In this document: positions 1-7,324 of the stretch, in pieces
How positions within the stretch are numbered: the first letter of the stretch is position 1
Layout of the letters: each line of letters starts with the position of its first letter
Source of the DNA: Poritiphilus flavus
GTDB taxonomy: Bacteria; Bacteroidota; Bacteroidia; Flavobacteriales; Flavobacteriaceae
Assembly (NCBI RefSeq): GCF_009901585.1
Contig: NZ_WXYO01000001.1
Location: 434,001-498,000 of the forward strand
Direction: 5' to 3'
DNA length: 64,000 nt
Made by a program: the position numbers and the translations under genes
Notes under the pieces: generated by a model
What the model saw: only the letters and a program-made list of their open reading frames with translations
What the model was told of the DNA's origin: nothing
Database searches by the model: none

Positions 1-33
1 GTTAAAATGGATTTTAAACTGGTTAAAAAGTGA
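1..33 (+). CDS. 3' end of a gene cut by the window edge, possibly YceI-like
   Basis: The first ten codons read VKMDFKLVKK and end at TGA (31-33). Only the tail is visible. A short beta-strand ending such as MDFKLVKK would suit a YceI-family lipocalin-like protein, and a YceI gene sits next to the same partners in the second module at 3.9-5.7 kb, but this assignment is inference. The stop overlaps the ATG of the next gene (TGATG), so the two are probably translationally coupled. Confidence 0.45.
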   Translation, partial: VKMDFKLVKK

Positions 34-428
34 TGCGAAGAAAACAATACATCGTACTGGCTTCGAGCCTGTTCGTATTCTTACTGGCCATTTCAGCCTA
101 TAAGTACATCTACAGGGAACACCGGGATATCGGATCAGAAAAGGCGGATTTCTCCATGTCCGCGGTGGAACTCAAAACAGTTCTTGCCCAGGAAGCCATA
201 GCCCCAAAATATATAGATAAAGTGATTAAGACCCACGGCATGATCACGGCTATAGAACAACAATCCGCCATAATAGATAACAAGGTCCAGGTAAACTTTA
301 ACGGAGACGTTTCCGGCAAGCTAAGCCTCAAAAATCCAATTGCTATCAAAGGCAGATGTGTAGGTTATGACGACCTATTGGAACTAGTCAAAATAGATCA
401 GGCCATACTGGTTTCGCCAAATAACTAA
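33..428 (+). CDS. membrane-anchored OB-fold (tRNA_anti-like) protein
   Basis: This 131-residue protein has one N-terminal membrane segment (about residues 6-24, 'YIVLASSLFVFLLAISAY') followed by an extracytoplasmic domain. The pattern 'THGMITAI...IDNKVQVNFNG...PIAIKGRCVGYDDLLELVKIDQAILV' is typical of the small OB-fold 'tRNA_anti-like' proteins of Bacteroidota, which despite the name are not linked to tRNA. The ATG at 33 overlaps the preceding stop; a GTG at 30 is the alternative. A paralogue lies at 3869-4303, also beside a DUF5777 gene. The function is unknown; association with the envelope partners here is inferred from gene order. Confidence 0.75.
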   Translation: MRRKQYIVLASSLFVFLLAISAYKYIYREHRDIGSEKADFSMSAVELKTVLAQEAIAPKYIDKVIKTHGMITAIEQQSAIIDNKVQVNFNGDVSGKLSLKNPIAIKGRCVGYDDLLELVKIDQAILVSPNN

Positions 429-447
429 TCAATATAAATACTGAAAA

Positions 448-1293
448 ATGAAAATACTCAAAGTCCTCATATTCTTGTTTCCCCTAATGATCCTTTCACA
501 GGAGGATCTATTAGATGAAATCGATACCAATGACAGCTCGGATTACGAACAGGCCGCCTTCAAAGGTCTGAAGATCGTGAATTTTGAATCCACCAAAATG
601 GTATCCCAAAAACAGCTCTTTTTTGTGGTATCCCACCGTTTTGGTTCTATCAAAACAGGGATCGAAGATTTTTTTGGCCTGGATCAGGCTGTCACCAGGC
701 TCAATTTTATCTACGGTATTTCTGATGGGATCAATATTGGGGTTTCTCGGAGTTCATTCCAAAAAACTTACGAGGCCTCCTTAAAACTTAGATTGCTGCG
801 TCAGAAACAAGGAGGTTCTCCTTTTACCGTGGTCCTGTTCAATAGCGTATTACTCAACACCGCCCTGGAAGAGGAAGTACTTCCCGGCCTGGAATTCGAA
901 AACCGCCTAAGTTATTCCACACAGGCACTGATCTCCAGGAAAGTGAACAAGAATCTGTCCCTGCAATTAGCGCCAACCTTCTTTCACGATAACCTGGTGG
1001 CCCTTGATGAGCAGGAAAATTCGCAATTCGCCATAGGGATCGGTGGCAGGCACAAGCTCACCAAAAGATGGTCCATCAATATTGATTACGGCCTGCATCT
1101 GAACCGGGCTTCCGGATCGCCATTTCAAAACCCGCTATCCATAGGTTTTGATCTGGAGACAGGAGGACATGTCTTTCAATTGCACTTTACCAATGCGCAA
1201 CCGATGAATGTAAACACCTTCCTCGGACAGGCTACGGGCGACTGGGGCACCGGCGACATCTTCTTCGGGTTCAACTTATCCAGGGTATTCTAA
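448..1293 (+). CDS. DUF5777 family outer-membrane beta-barrel protein
   Basis: The protein has 281 residues with a signal peptide (MKILKVLIFLFPLMILS) and then alternating amphipathic strands ending in aromatic residues, finishing '...FGFNLSRVF', as expected for an outer-membrane barrel. The segments 'YEQAAFKGLKIVNFESTKMV', 'HRFGSIKTGIEDFFGLDQA' and 'LSYSTQALISRKVNKNLSL' match the DUF5777 family. It follows the OB-fold gene by 19 bases and precedes the CxxC protein by 11 bases, so it is in one operon. A paralogue at 4828-5727 shares the same order of motifs. Members of this family often sit beside cytochromes and YceI proteins, but no biochemical role is established to my knowledge. Confidence 0.85.
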   Translation: MKILKVLIFLFPLMILSQEDLLDEIDTNDSSDYEQAAFKGLKIVNFESTKMVSQKQLFFVVSHRFGSIKTGIEDFFGLDQAVTRLNFIYGISDGINIGVSRSSFQKTYEASLKLRLLRQKQGGSPFTVVLFNSVLLNTALEEEVLPGLEFENRLSYSTQALISRKVNKNLSLQLAPTFFHDNLVALDEQENSQFAIGIGGRHKLTKRWSINIDYGLHLNRASGSPFQNPLSIGFDLETGGHVFQLHFTNAQPMNVNTFLGQATGDWGTGDIFFGFNLSRVF

Positions 1294-1304
1294 AAGACAA
1301 TACT

Positions 1305-1658
1305 ATGAAAACAGGTCTGGCCAAAATTTCAGTTCGTAACAGCTTCTGTTCGAACTGTTCCGAAAAAATTGAGAACGCCTTAACGGCAATAAGGGACATC
1401 AGCAATGTACACCTTTACCCTTCTGAGGCATTGATCGTCTTTAGCTTTAGAAAAGCGAATGAGCTTGCAGTAGCCCTGAATACACTGACGGACTTGGGCT
1501 ATCCACCAAAAAGCGATAGCCTAAACCCGAACAATAAAATAAAGCCTTCATGCATCTGTATGAGGCCTGCCATGCAAGAAGCCTTACCGGCAGGATTCAA
1601 CGAGCTTTACCGCATTCCGGGCAAGGCAGCGGAAAAACAACTCAACATCGCCTCATGA
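1305..1658 (+). CDS. small HMA-like metal-binding protein with CxxC motif
   Basis: This 117-residue cytosolic-looking protein has an N-terminal domain of about 70 residues with the heavy-metal-associated layout: beta strand, CSNC (Cys15/Cys18), helix 'SEKIENALTAI', strand 'VHLYPSEALIVFSF', helix and 'LGYPP'. A cysteine/methionine-rich tail 'CICMRPAM' (Cys83, Cys85, Met86, Met90) could add metal ligands. The start ATG lies 11 bases after the DUF5777 stop, so it is the likely last gene of the first module. A copper chaperone-like role is an inference from the CxxC and from the cupredoxin encoded next door. The usual M-x-C-x-x-C is S-F-C-S-N-C here, a divergent form. Confidence 0.65.
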   Translation: MKTGLAKISVRNSFCSNCSEKIENALTAIRDISNVHLYPSEALIVFSFRKANELAVALNTLTDLGYPPKSDSLNPNNKIKPSCICMRPAMQEALPAGFNELYRIPGKAAEKQLNIAS

Positions 1659-1785
1659 TGGTGATCAGCAAATATCTGAACAAAAATTTACGGCGGTAGT
1701 CGCATCAATTAATACCGTACCGCCACATGAACAGGCTATGGCCTGAGCCCCTATAATAATTGTTTTAACATCTAATCTTTAAAAA

Positions 1786-3747
1786 ATGGAAATGAGAAAA
1801 TTCTTTTTATTAACAATGGTATTTTTTGTACTGCTCGGCTGTAGCAGTGACGACAACGGCGACCCGGTTGACGATGATCCGGTTGACGATGGTCCGCCTC
1901 CGGTTGAAAATAACGCGGTAAGACTGCGGAACGATGCCACATTTGGCAATATACTTACGAGTACCGACGGTTTCTCCCTCTACTTTTTCTCTTTGGACAG
2001 CAAAGGTGATTCCAATTGTGAGGACGGATGCCTGGCTGCCTGGCCGGTCTTCTACGTACAGGACCTGACCCTGGACAACGGTCTGGATGCCGCGGACTTC
2101 GGTACGATTACCCGAGGGGATGGTGAAATGCAAACCACCTACAAAGGATGGCCGCTATACCTCTTTGCCAATGATAATGCGGAGGGGGATGTCAACGGCG
2201 ATGGCTCTGGAGATGTATGGTATGTCGCCAAACCGGATTATTCCGTGATGATGACCCAGGCACAACTGGTAGGAAGGGATTCCAATGGCGTGGAAACCAA
2301 CCTGACCAGTACTTATGAACCCGGGGACGAGCAGACCTTCTATATGACGGATGCTGAAGGGAATACCTTGTACAGATTTGTAAATGATAGAAATGGCGTA
2401 AATAACTATACCGCCGACGATTTTTCAAACGACGCCCTATGGCCCATCTTTGAAGAGGCCTTACAAAATGTACCCAGCATCCTGGATGCGGCAGACTTTG
2501 GCTCCATAGATGTCTTTGGAAGGCAGCAGCTTACCTATAAAGGTTGGCCGCTATATTATTTCGGACAGGACGCTGCAAGAGGAGACAACTTTGGGGTAGG
2601 GTTCCCAGTCGCAGGGGTATGGCCTATTGCCAACCAGGACACGGAAACCGCACCGGAGCCAGATCCCAATGCGGTAAGACTTAGAAACGATGCTACTTTT
2701 GGCAATATCCTGACAAATTCAGATGGTTTCTCGCTCTACTTTTTCTCCCTGGACAGCAAAGGAGATTCCAATTGCGCCAATGGATGTCTGGACGCCTGGC
2801 CGGTATTCTATGCTGAGGATCTCACCCTGGACAACGGCCTGGATGAGGCAGATTTCGGTACGATTACCCGTGGAGATGGCGCTATGCAGACCACTTACAA
2901 AGGATGGCCATTGTACCTCTTTGCCAACGATAATGTGGAAGGGGATGTCAACGGAGATGGCGCAGGAGGCATATGGTATGTCGCCAAACCGGATTATTCC
3001 GTGATGATGACCCAGGCACAACTTGTTGGCAGGGATTCCAATGGGGTGGAAACCAACCTGGACAGTAACTATGAGCCTGGTGACGAGCAGACATTCTATA
3101 TGACTGATGCCGAAGGAAATACCCTGTATAGATTTGTAAACGACACCAACGGGGTAAATAACTATACCGCTGACGATTTTTCAAACGACGCCCTATGGCC
3201 CATCTTTGAAGAAGCCTTGCAAAATGTGCCAAGCATTCTTGATGCAGCGGACTTTGGATCCATAGACGTCTTTGGAAGGCAGCAGCTCACCTATAAGGGA
3301 TGGCCCCTGTATTATTTCGGCCAGGACGCCGCAAGAGGAGACAACTTTGGGGTAGGATTCCCGGTCGCAGGGGTATGGCCCATTGCCAATCAGGACACGG
3401 AAACAGCACCTCAGGCCGGAGGCGGTACCAAAACCTATGAGGTTACCAATCAGGCCGCATCTGCCTACATCTTTAACGGAGAGGGCCTTAACGATGCTGT
3501 GAATCCGGATCTGACATTGAAAAGAGGGGAAACTTACGATTTCGTTGTCAATGCTCCCGGGCATCCGTTTATCATTAAGACGGCACAAACTCTGGGTACA
3601 GGAGATGCTTATAACGACGGTGTGACCAACAACGGAGCGGCCTCAGGAACCATTAGTTTCACCGTACCGAACAACGCCCCGGACACCCTGTTTTACGTTT
3701 GCGAGTTCCACAGTCCAATGACCGGAACCATAACAATAATAGATTGA
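1786..3747 (+). CDS. lipoprotein with four 'secreted repeat' units and a C-terminal cupredoxin domain
   Basis: The protein has 653 residues. A lipoprotein signal ends in the lipobox LLGC, followed by an acidic linker (DDNGDPVDDDPVDD). Two nearly identical 252-residue blocks follow (codons from about 1915 and from about 2671). Each block holds two Lipoprotein_15-type repeats, with motifs such as 'DGFSLYFFSLDSKGDSNC', 'CLAAWPVFY' and 'YKGWPLYLF'/'YKGWPLYYF'. The last ~105 residues form a cupredoxin-like domain with 'GHPF' and 'CEFHSPM', which together give the His, Cys-x2-His-x2-Met ligand set of a type 1 copper site. It is therefore probably a surface or periplasmic electron carrier or copper protein. 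ATG 1792 is an equally good start. Confidence 0.8.
   Translation: MEMRKFFLLTMVFFVLLGCSSDDNGDPVDDDPVDDGPPPVENNAVRLRNDATFGNILTSTDGFSLYFFSLDSKGDSNCEDGCLAAWPVFYVQDLTLDNGLDAADFGTITRGDGEMQTTYKGWPLYLFANDNAEGDVNGDGSGDVWYVAKPDYSVMMTQAQLVGRDSNGVETNLTSTYEPGDEQTFYMTDAEGNTLYRFVNDRNGVNNYTADDFSNDALWPIFEEALQNVPSILDAADFGSIDVFGRQQLTYKGWPLYYFGQDAARGDNFGVGFPVAGVWPIANQDTETAPEPDPNAVRLRNDATFGNILTNSDGFSLYFFSLDSKGDSNCANGCLDAWPVFYAEDLTLDNGLDEADFGTITRGDGAMQTTYKGWPLYLFANDNVEGDVNGDGAGGIWYVAKPDYSVMMTQAQLVGRDSNGVETNLDSNYEPGDEQTFYMTDAEGNTLYRFVNDTNGVNNYTADDFSNDALWPIFEEALQNVPSILDAADFGSIDVFGRQQLTYKGWPLYYFGQDAARGDNFGVGFPVAGVWPIANQDTETAPQAGGGTKTYEVTNQAASAYIFNGEGLNDAVNPDLTLKRGETYDFVVNAPGHPFIIKTAQTLGTGDAYNDGVTNNGAASGTISFTVPNNAPDTLFYVCEFHSPMTGTITIID
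1915..3413 (+). repeat. tandem duplication of a 756-base coding block
   Basis: Blocks 1915-2670 and 2671-about 3413 align in frame with a 756-base (252-codon) period. The proteins are almost identical from 'AVRLRND' to 'ANQDTETAP', and the DNA differs mainly at third codon positions, so the copies are not brand new but are still close. Segments such as those around 2403-2445 and 3159-3201 are nearly unchanged. Confidence 0.9.
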
Positions 3748-3780
3748 AAAAGGAAATTGTGTGTTTTAGTTAGTAGTTTT

Positions 3781-3812
3781 GAACCTGGGACCCCTTGTGG
3801 GTCTCCGGGTTC
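3781..3812 (+). other. strong hairpin without a T-tract, between two genes
   Basis: GAACC (3781-3785) pairs with GGTTC (3808-3812). Inside it, GACCC (3789-3793) pairs with GGGTC (3799-3803) around a five-base loop. No run of T follows, so it is not a standard terminator. It lies 34 bases after the cupredoxin stop and 57 bases before the next start, and may stabilise or partly terminate the upstream message. Confidence 0.5.
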
Positions 3813-3868
3813 CGAGCTATGTTTACGGACCTTAGCGCGCTCAAGTAGAATCACCGATAGGATATATA

Positions 3869-4303
3869 TTGAAAAGATTGGGTACCTTTAAAGGAGTATT
3901 GATTTTGCTAGCTTTGGTAATAAGCCTCTTTTTGTTATGGGGGATATACTACCCTAAGCCCATAGATATCATGGAAGCGAAGCCTGAGGTCTATCTAAAC
4001 GCGGAGACCCTTATTTCGCACTTTAAGAATAAGGACGAGAATTTTCTCGAAGCGGAGAAGATCGTCTCCATTGAAGGAACGATAAAGGAGATCAACAGTT
4101 TAAATAACCGAATGACCATCTTGCTGGAGGGCGGGGTTGACGAATCCGCCTGCGTAATTTGTGATATGCAAACCGACCAAACCAAGGGCCTGAAAAAATT
4201 TAAACCTAAGGACACTATAAGGCTAAAAGGAGTGTTCAAAGGTTTTTTAAAGGATGCCATTTTTTTAAATTGTGTCATTTCCCAAAGAAAAATCAATGAA
4301 TAA
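3869..4303 (+). CDS. second membrane-anchored OB-fold (tRNA_anti-like) protein
   Basis: The protein has 144 residues and starts at TTG 3869; no in-frame ATG precedes the membrane segment. The N-terminal helix 'GVLILLALVISLFLLWGIYY' anchors an OB-fold domain with 'VSIEGTIKEINSLNNRMTILL', 'DSIRLKGVFKG'-like strands ('KDTIRLKGVFKGFLKDAIFLNC') and cysteines in 'ACVICDM'. It is a paralogue of the gene at 33-428. It overlaps the YceI-like gene by 8 bases, so translation is probably coupled. The C-V-I-C pair is absent from the first paralogue and could bind metal or form a disulfide; that is inference. Confidence 0.75.
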   Translation: MKRLGTFKGVLILLALVISLFLLWGIYYPKPIDIMEAKPEVYLNAETLISHFKNKDENFLEAEKIVSIEGTIKEINSLNNRMTILLEGGVDESACVICDMQTDQTKGLKKFKPKDTIRLKGVFKGFLKDAIFLNCVISQRKINE

Positions 4304-4838
4304 ATTGATCCCTATTTTCTTTCTGTTCCTTTTGTCCGGACAGCAACAACAAGAGAAAATCATTGCCCGGCAGGGAAGGGTGGCTTTTTTTTCATACACT
4401 TCAGTAGAAAACATCAAGGCAGAGAACAACCAGGTATTAAGCATCATAGATCTGAGCAACGACGAGATCGCGGTAAGCATGCTGATGAATGCCTTTGTGT
4501 TTGAAAAAGCCCTGATGCGCGAGCATTTTAACGAGAGTTATGTAGAGTCAGACATCTATCCAAAAGCTACATTTGAGGGAAAGATCATAGACTTTGACCC
4601 TGCTCAGGACGGGGAACAAACCCGGATGGTAAAAGGTACATTCTCCATGCATGGAGTTTCCAAAGAACTGGAAATAAAGACAAAAATTGAGAAGGTCCAG
4701 GGCAAGTACATATTATCCGGTACTTTCGAGGCCTTTGTCAAGGATTACGATATAAAAGTACCTCCTCTGCTGGCAGGTAATATTGCAAAAACCATTTCCG
4801 TGGATTTCAGATTTGAATATCAGCCTTATGAAAGCTAA
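4296..4838 (+). CDS. YceI-family lipocalin-like periplasmic protein
   Basis: The protein has 180 residues with a short signal peptide (MNKLIPIFFLFLLSGQ). The YceI fold is visible in 'GRVAFFSYTSVENIKAENNQ', 'MNAFVFEKALMREHFNESYVESDIYPKATFEG' and 'VKGTFSMHGVSKELEI'. YceI proteins bind isoprenoid or amide-type hydrophobic ligands in the periplasm. ATG 4296 is chosen because it begins the signal peptide; the frame stays open to a GTG at 4272. The gene overlaps the OB-fold gene in front and the DUF5777 gene behind (ATG 4828 within its last codons), giving a tightly coupled three-gene operon. Confidence 0.85.
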   Translation: MNKLIPIFFLFLLSGQQQQEKIIARQGRVAFFSYTSVENIKAENNQVLSIIDLSNDEIAVSMLMNAFVFEKALMREHFNESYVESDIYPKATFEGKIIDFDPAQDGEQTRMVKGTFSMHGVSKELEIKTKIEKVQGKYILSGTFEAFVKDYDIKVPPLLAGNIAKTISVDFRFEYQPYES

Positions 4839-5727
4839 AGAATTACTCCTGTATCTCTTCCTGGCCTGCGGCACCAATTCGATGTTCGCACAGGATCTTC
4901 TTGGAATACTCGATGAAGAACAGCAGGCTATCCCACAATACGCGGAGGCAAGCTTTAAGTTTTCGCGTATAGCTATAGGCCATTCCATAGAAACGCGAAA
5001 AAAAGGCATTCTGGATATTTTTGTGGCTAACCGCTTCTGGAATACCCCTGCAGACCGCACTCAGAGCTTTGTGGCAGACAGGCTAAGCACAAGGATCGCC
5101 CTGGAATACGGTATTTCGGACCGATTTATGATGGGTTTTGGAGGAACTACCTGGGATGGATTATTCGATGGTTTTCTCAAGTATAAACTGATCCGGCAGC
5201 AAAAAGGTAACAAAGGCTCCCCTTTTACAGTTACCCTCTTTCAGAACGCGAGCTATTTCAGTGAGGCTGTTTCCAACCCTGCGGTTGAGGACGATCTCTC
5301 GGACCGGCTTTCCTTTACCTCTCAGCTGCTTATCGCAAAAAAGCTCAGTCCGAATTTTTCACTGCAGATATCCCCTACCTTCATCCGCCGGGGAATGTCC
5401 TACTCCGAAGCGGACCCCCAAAATCATTTCGCTATAGGTTTTGGCGGAAGATATAAGCTGGGCGGACATGTTTCTTTTGTCTCGGAGTACTATTACACCA
5501 CTAACCCCATTGAGTCCTTTGACACCTACGGGCCTTTTGCCCTGGGAGTAAATTGGGAAATCGGAGATGTGATGTTGCAGTTTATGCTTACCAATGCCGT
5601 CAACATGGTGGAAGACGCCTTTATAGCCCAAACCAGGAACAATTTCAATTTCAGAAACCCCAATCTGAATTTCGGATTCAATGCCACCTATATCATTCAT
5701 TTTAAAAGGGGTCTAAAGAACAAATAG
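4828..5727 (+). CDS. second DUF5777 family outer-membrane beta-barrel protein
   Basis: The protein has 299 residues with a signal peptide (MKAKELLLYLFLACGTNSMFAQ) and DUF5777 motifs parallel to those of the gene at 448-1293: 'YAEASFKFSRIAIGHSIETRKKGILD', 'LSFTSQLLIAKKLSPNFSLQISPTF', 'FAIGFGGRYKL' and the 'FMLTNAVNMVEDAFIAQT' segment. The ATG at 4828 lies inside the last codons of the YceI gene; the frame continues upstream to 4783 but without a signal peptide. It is the last gene of the second module. Its function is unknown; partners in the envelope are inferred from the conserved gene order. Confidence 0.85.
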   Translation: MKAKELLLYLFLACGTNSMFAQDLLGILDEEQQAIPQYAEASFKFSRIAIGHSIETRKKGILDIFVANRFWNTPADRTQSFVADRLSTRIALEYGISDRFMMGFGGTTWDGLFDGFLKYKLIRQQKGNKGSPFTVTLFQNASYFSEAVSNPAVEDDLSDRLSFTSQLLIAKKLSPNFSLQISPTFIRRGMSYSEADPQNHFAIGFGGRYKLGGHVSFVSEYYYTTNPIESFDTYGPFALGVNWEIGDVMLQFMLTNAVNMVEDAFIAQTRNNFNFRNPNLNFGFNATYIIHFKRGLKNK

Positions 5728-5960
5728 ACTTAGGTCCGTTGACGGATTCTTTTGTACTTTTTATCGAGGATCTTTGCCAGCCCTGTCTTTTATTAGACTT
5801 GTACGATAAAACGTACAAAACCCCCGACAAAGCCCCTAAAACTTTCGTGCATTTCATCGATGAAATCAATGTTTTCAGTCCTTCCGAGCTGGCACCTCTT
5901 CCGTTGGCTAATAAAAGTGGAGGATAAACGAGTATCTCTGGCAATGCCCCATTCCTGTCA

Positions 5961-5968
5961 TAAATTTG
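5961..5968 (+). promoter_or_regulatory. Bacteroidota -7 element TAAATTTG
   Basis: TAAATTTG matches TAnnTTTG exactly and lies 26 bases before the small membrane protein gene at 5995. No convincing TTG at -33 was found. Confidence 0.5.
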
Positions 5969-5994
5969 ACTTGATTAACCTTAACTTACAATTT

Positions 5995-6165
5995 ATGAGG
6001 CAATTATTACTTTTTAAAGAAGCTTATAGAGAAGCTTTCAGAAATTTGGGGCATTACATCGTAAAAAACAGTTTCAAAGTCTATTTCTGGGCTTGCGCAG
6101 TATTGTTTGTTATCGCGCTCTATGCCTTTGCATACAGACTTTTTACGGGATTTATTTGGGATTAG
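5995..6165 (+). CDS. 56-residue single-span membrane protein (DUF6747-like)
   Basis: The coding region starts MRQLLLFKEAYREAFRNLG, followed by one hydrophobic segment (about residues 32-51, ending 'ALYAFAYRLFTGF') and a very short tail. Proteins of this size and layout, with 'FKxAYxEAFxNLG' at the start and 'ALYAFxYRxxTGF' at the end, are common in Flavobacteriaceae; I believe they are the DUF6747 group, but this was not checked. The frame extends upstream to 5860, but ATG 5995 fits the family and follows a -7 element. It is a free-standing unit, with a terminator 18 bases downstream. Function unknown. Confidence 0.65.
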   Translation: MRQLLLFKEAYREAFRNLGHYIVKNSFKVYFWACAVLFVIALYAFAYRLFTGFIWD

Positions 6166-6182
6166 ATTAGTTATACTGGTAG

Positions 6183-6217
6183 AAAGCCCCTGGGACGTTG
6201 TCTCCGGGGCTTTTTTT
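6183..6217 (+). terminator. rho-independent terminator
   Basis: AAAGCCCC (6183-6190) pairs with GGGGCTTT (6206-6213) and is followed by a run of seven T. It ends the small membrane protein gene. Confidence 0.85.
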
Positions 6218-6299
6218 ATTACCCATGTTCAAAACTTAATACGAACGGAACCTGGGGAAAGCTTAAAATGGATATCTTCACTGGTCCAAATATACTGGC

Positions 6300-6734
6300 A
6301 TGGAGATCAAATTGCTTAAGCCCAAAGAACTGACTTCCGAAACACAGGATCAACTTATGGGGCTGCTGGACCAGATCAGTCCTGGCAAAATTCCCTTAAT
6401 GACTATGAAGCTGTTTGACCAACAAAATCCTCTTACCCTGGTTTACTGCCTCCTTGAAGGACAGGTGGTGGGTATGGCTTCCATGTGCACCTACAAAGTG
6501 CATTCCGGGTACAAGGGATGGATAGAAGATGTAGTGGTAGACCATCGGGCTCGCGGGAGGGGAATTGGCAGAAAGCTCATGGAAAAGCTTATTGAGGTGA
6601 GTAGGGAAAAAGGGCTTTCCAGGTTACTATTATTTACTGAAGATCATAGAAAGGCCGCGGTTCACCTTTACAAAGACCTGGGGTTCCAATTCAAGGACAG
6701 CCAGATCTATCAAATAAGAATGGACCAGCAATGA
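6300..6734 (+). CDS. GNAT family N-acetyltransferase
   Basis: The protein has 144 residues. The acetyl-CoA binding segment is clear: 'WIEDVVVDHRARGRGIGRKLMEKLI' (about residues 78-101, with the R/Q-x-x-G-x-G/A signature), followed by 'FTEDHRKAAVHLYKDLGFQ'. The first half has the usual 'ALVYCLLEGQVVGMAS' strand pair. The substrate cannot be told from the sequence. It stands alone with its own intergenic regions of about 130 and 45 bases. Confidence 0.9.
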   Translation: MEIKLLKPKELTSETQDQLMGLLDQISPGKIPLMTMKLFDQQNPLTLVYCLLEGQVVGMASMCTYKVHSGYKGWIEDVVVDHRARGRGIGRKLMEKLIEVSREKGLSRLLLFTEDHRKAAVHLYKDLGFQFKDSQIYQIRMDQQ

Positions 6735-6745
6735 TCAACAGCTTT

Positions 6746-6753
6746 TATCTTTG
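6746..6753 (+). promoter_or_regulatory. Bacteroidota -7 element TATCTTTG
   Basis: TATCTTTG fits TAnnTTTG and lies 26 bases before the next GNAT gene (6780). The upstream -33 TTG is not evident. Confidence 0.5.
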
Positions 6754-6779
6754 TACAAGATCACTGAATAAAACTCCTC

Positions 6780-7220
6780 ATGGAATTCAAGAATTACCAC
6801 AAAAGCTATTACGAGAGTTGGTTTAATATGTTATCCGAACTCTTCAAAGATTCTTCGGCTGACGAGATCCGGAAATCTCTGGACCAAACCATACAATCAG
6901 AAAAAGAAGAAGTGTTCTTCGCCGTTGAAAATGAAAGCCCGGTTGGGTTTATTACGGTTTCCCTCCGTACAGAATACGTTGAAGGTTGCACGAGCTCCCC
7001 GGTAGGCTACATAGAAAGTGTGTTTGTTCAGGCCGCTTTCAGAAAAGGTGGTGTCGCAAAGAAACTATTCTCACTGGCGGAGGCATGGGCAAAAAAGCAA
7101 GGTTGCCGTGAGCTGGGATCGGATACCTGGGTATGGAATAAGGATGCTGTTGCCTTCCACCTTAAGCTCGGTTTTAAGGAGGAGGATACCCTGGTACACT
7201 TCATTAAGGACATTCCCTGA
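6780..7220 (+). CDS. GNAT acetyltransferase, aminoglycoside 6'-type fold
   Basis: The protein has 146 residues with 'VGYIESVFVQAAFRKGGVAKKLFSLAEAWAKKQGC' as the acetyl-CoA binding region and 'AVAFHLKLGFKEEDTLVHFIK' as the C-terminal strand. This layout, with 'ELGSDTWVWNKDAVAFH', resembles the AAC(6')-like branch of GNAT enzymes. Resistance should not be assumed: chromosomal relatives usually act on other amines. ATG 6780 follows a good -7 element. It is adjacent to another GNAT gene but is not an obvious duplicate of it. Confidence 0.85.
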   Translation: MEFKNYHKSYYESWFNMLSELFKDSSADEIRKSLDQTIQSEKEEVFFAVENESPVGFITVSLRTEYVEGCTSSPVGYIESVFVQAAFRKGGVAKKLFSLAEAWAKKQGCRELGSDTWVWNKDAVAFHLKLGFKEEDTLVHFIKDIP

Positions 7221-7324
7221 TCCTGGATCCCGGCGGATACCGTTAAGCCTTCCGGCATTGTTTCCGGTACCGAAACACTGCTGTTTTCATTATATTTATC
7301 TGAACATCTTAAGAATCCGCTAAT

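Noticed and set aside
5739-5927. 62-residue frame between DUF5777 and the small membrane protein
   Set aside because: No promoter, signal or family pattern; the region looks like intergenic DNA.
6780-7220. Aminoglycoside resistance gene
   Set aside because: The fold is AAC(6')-like only in general; chromosomal setting and divergence do not support a resistance call.
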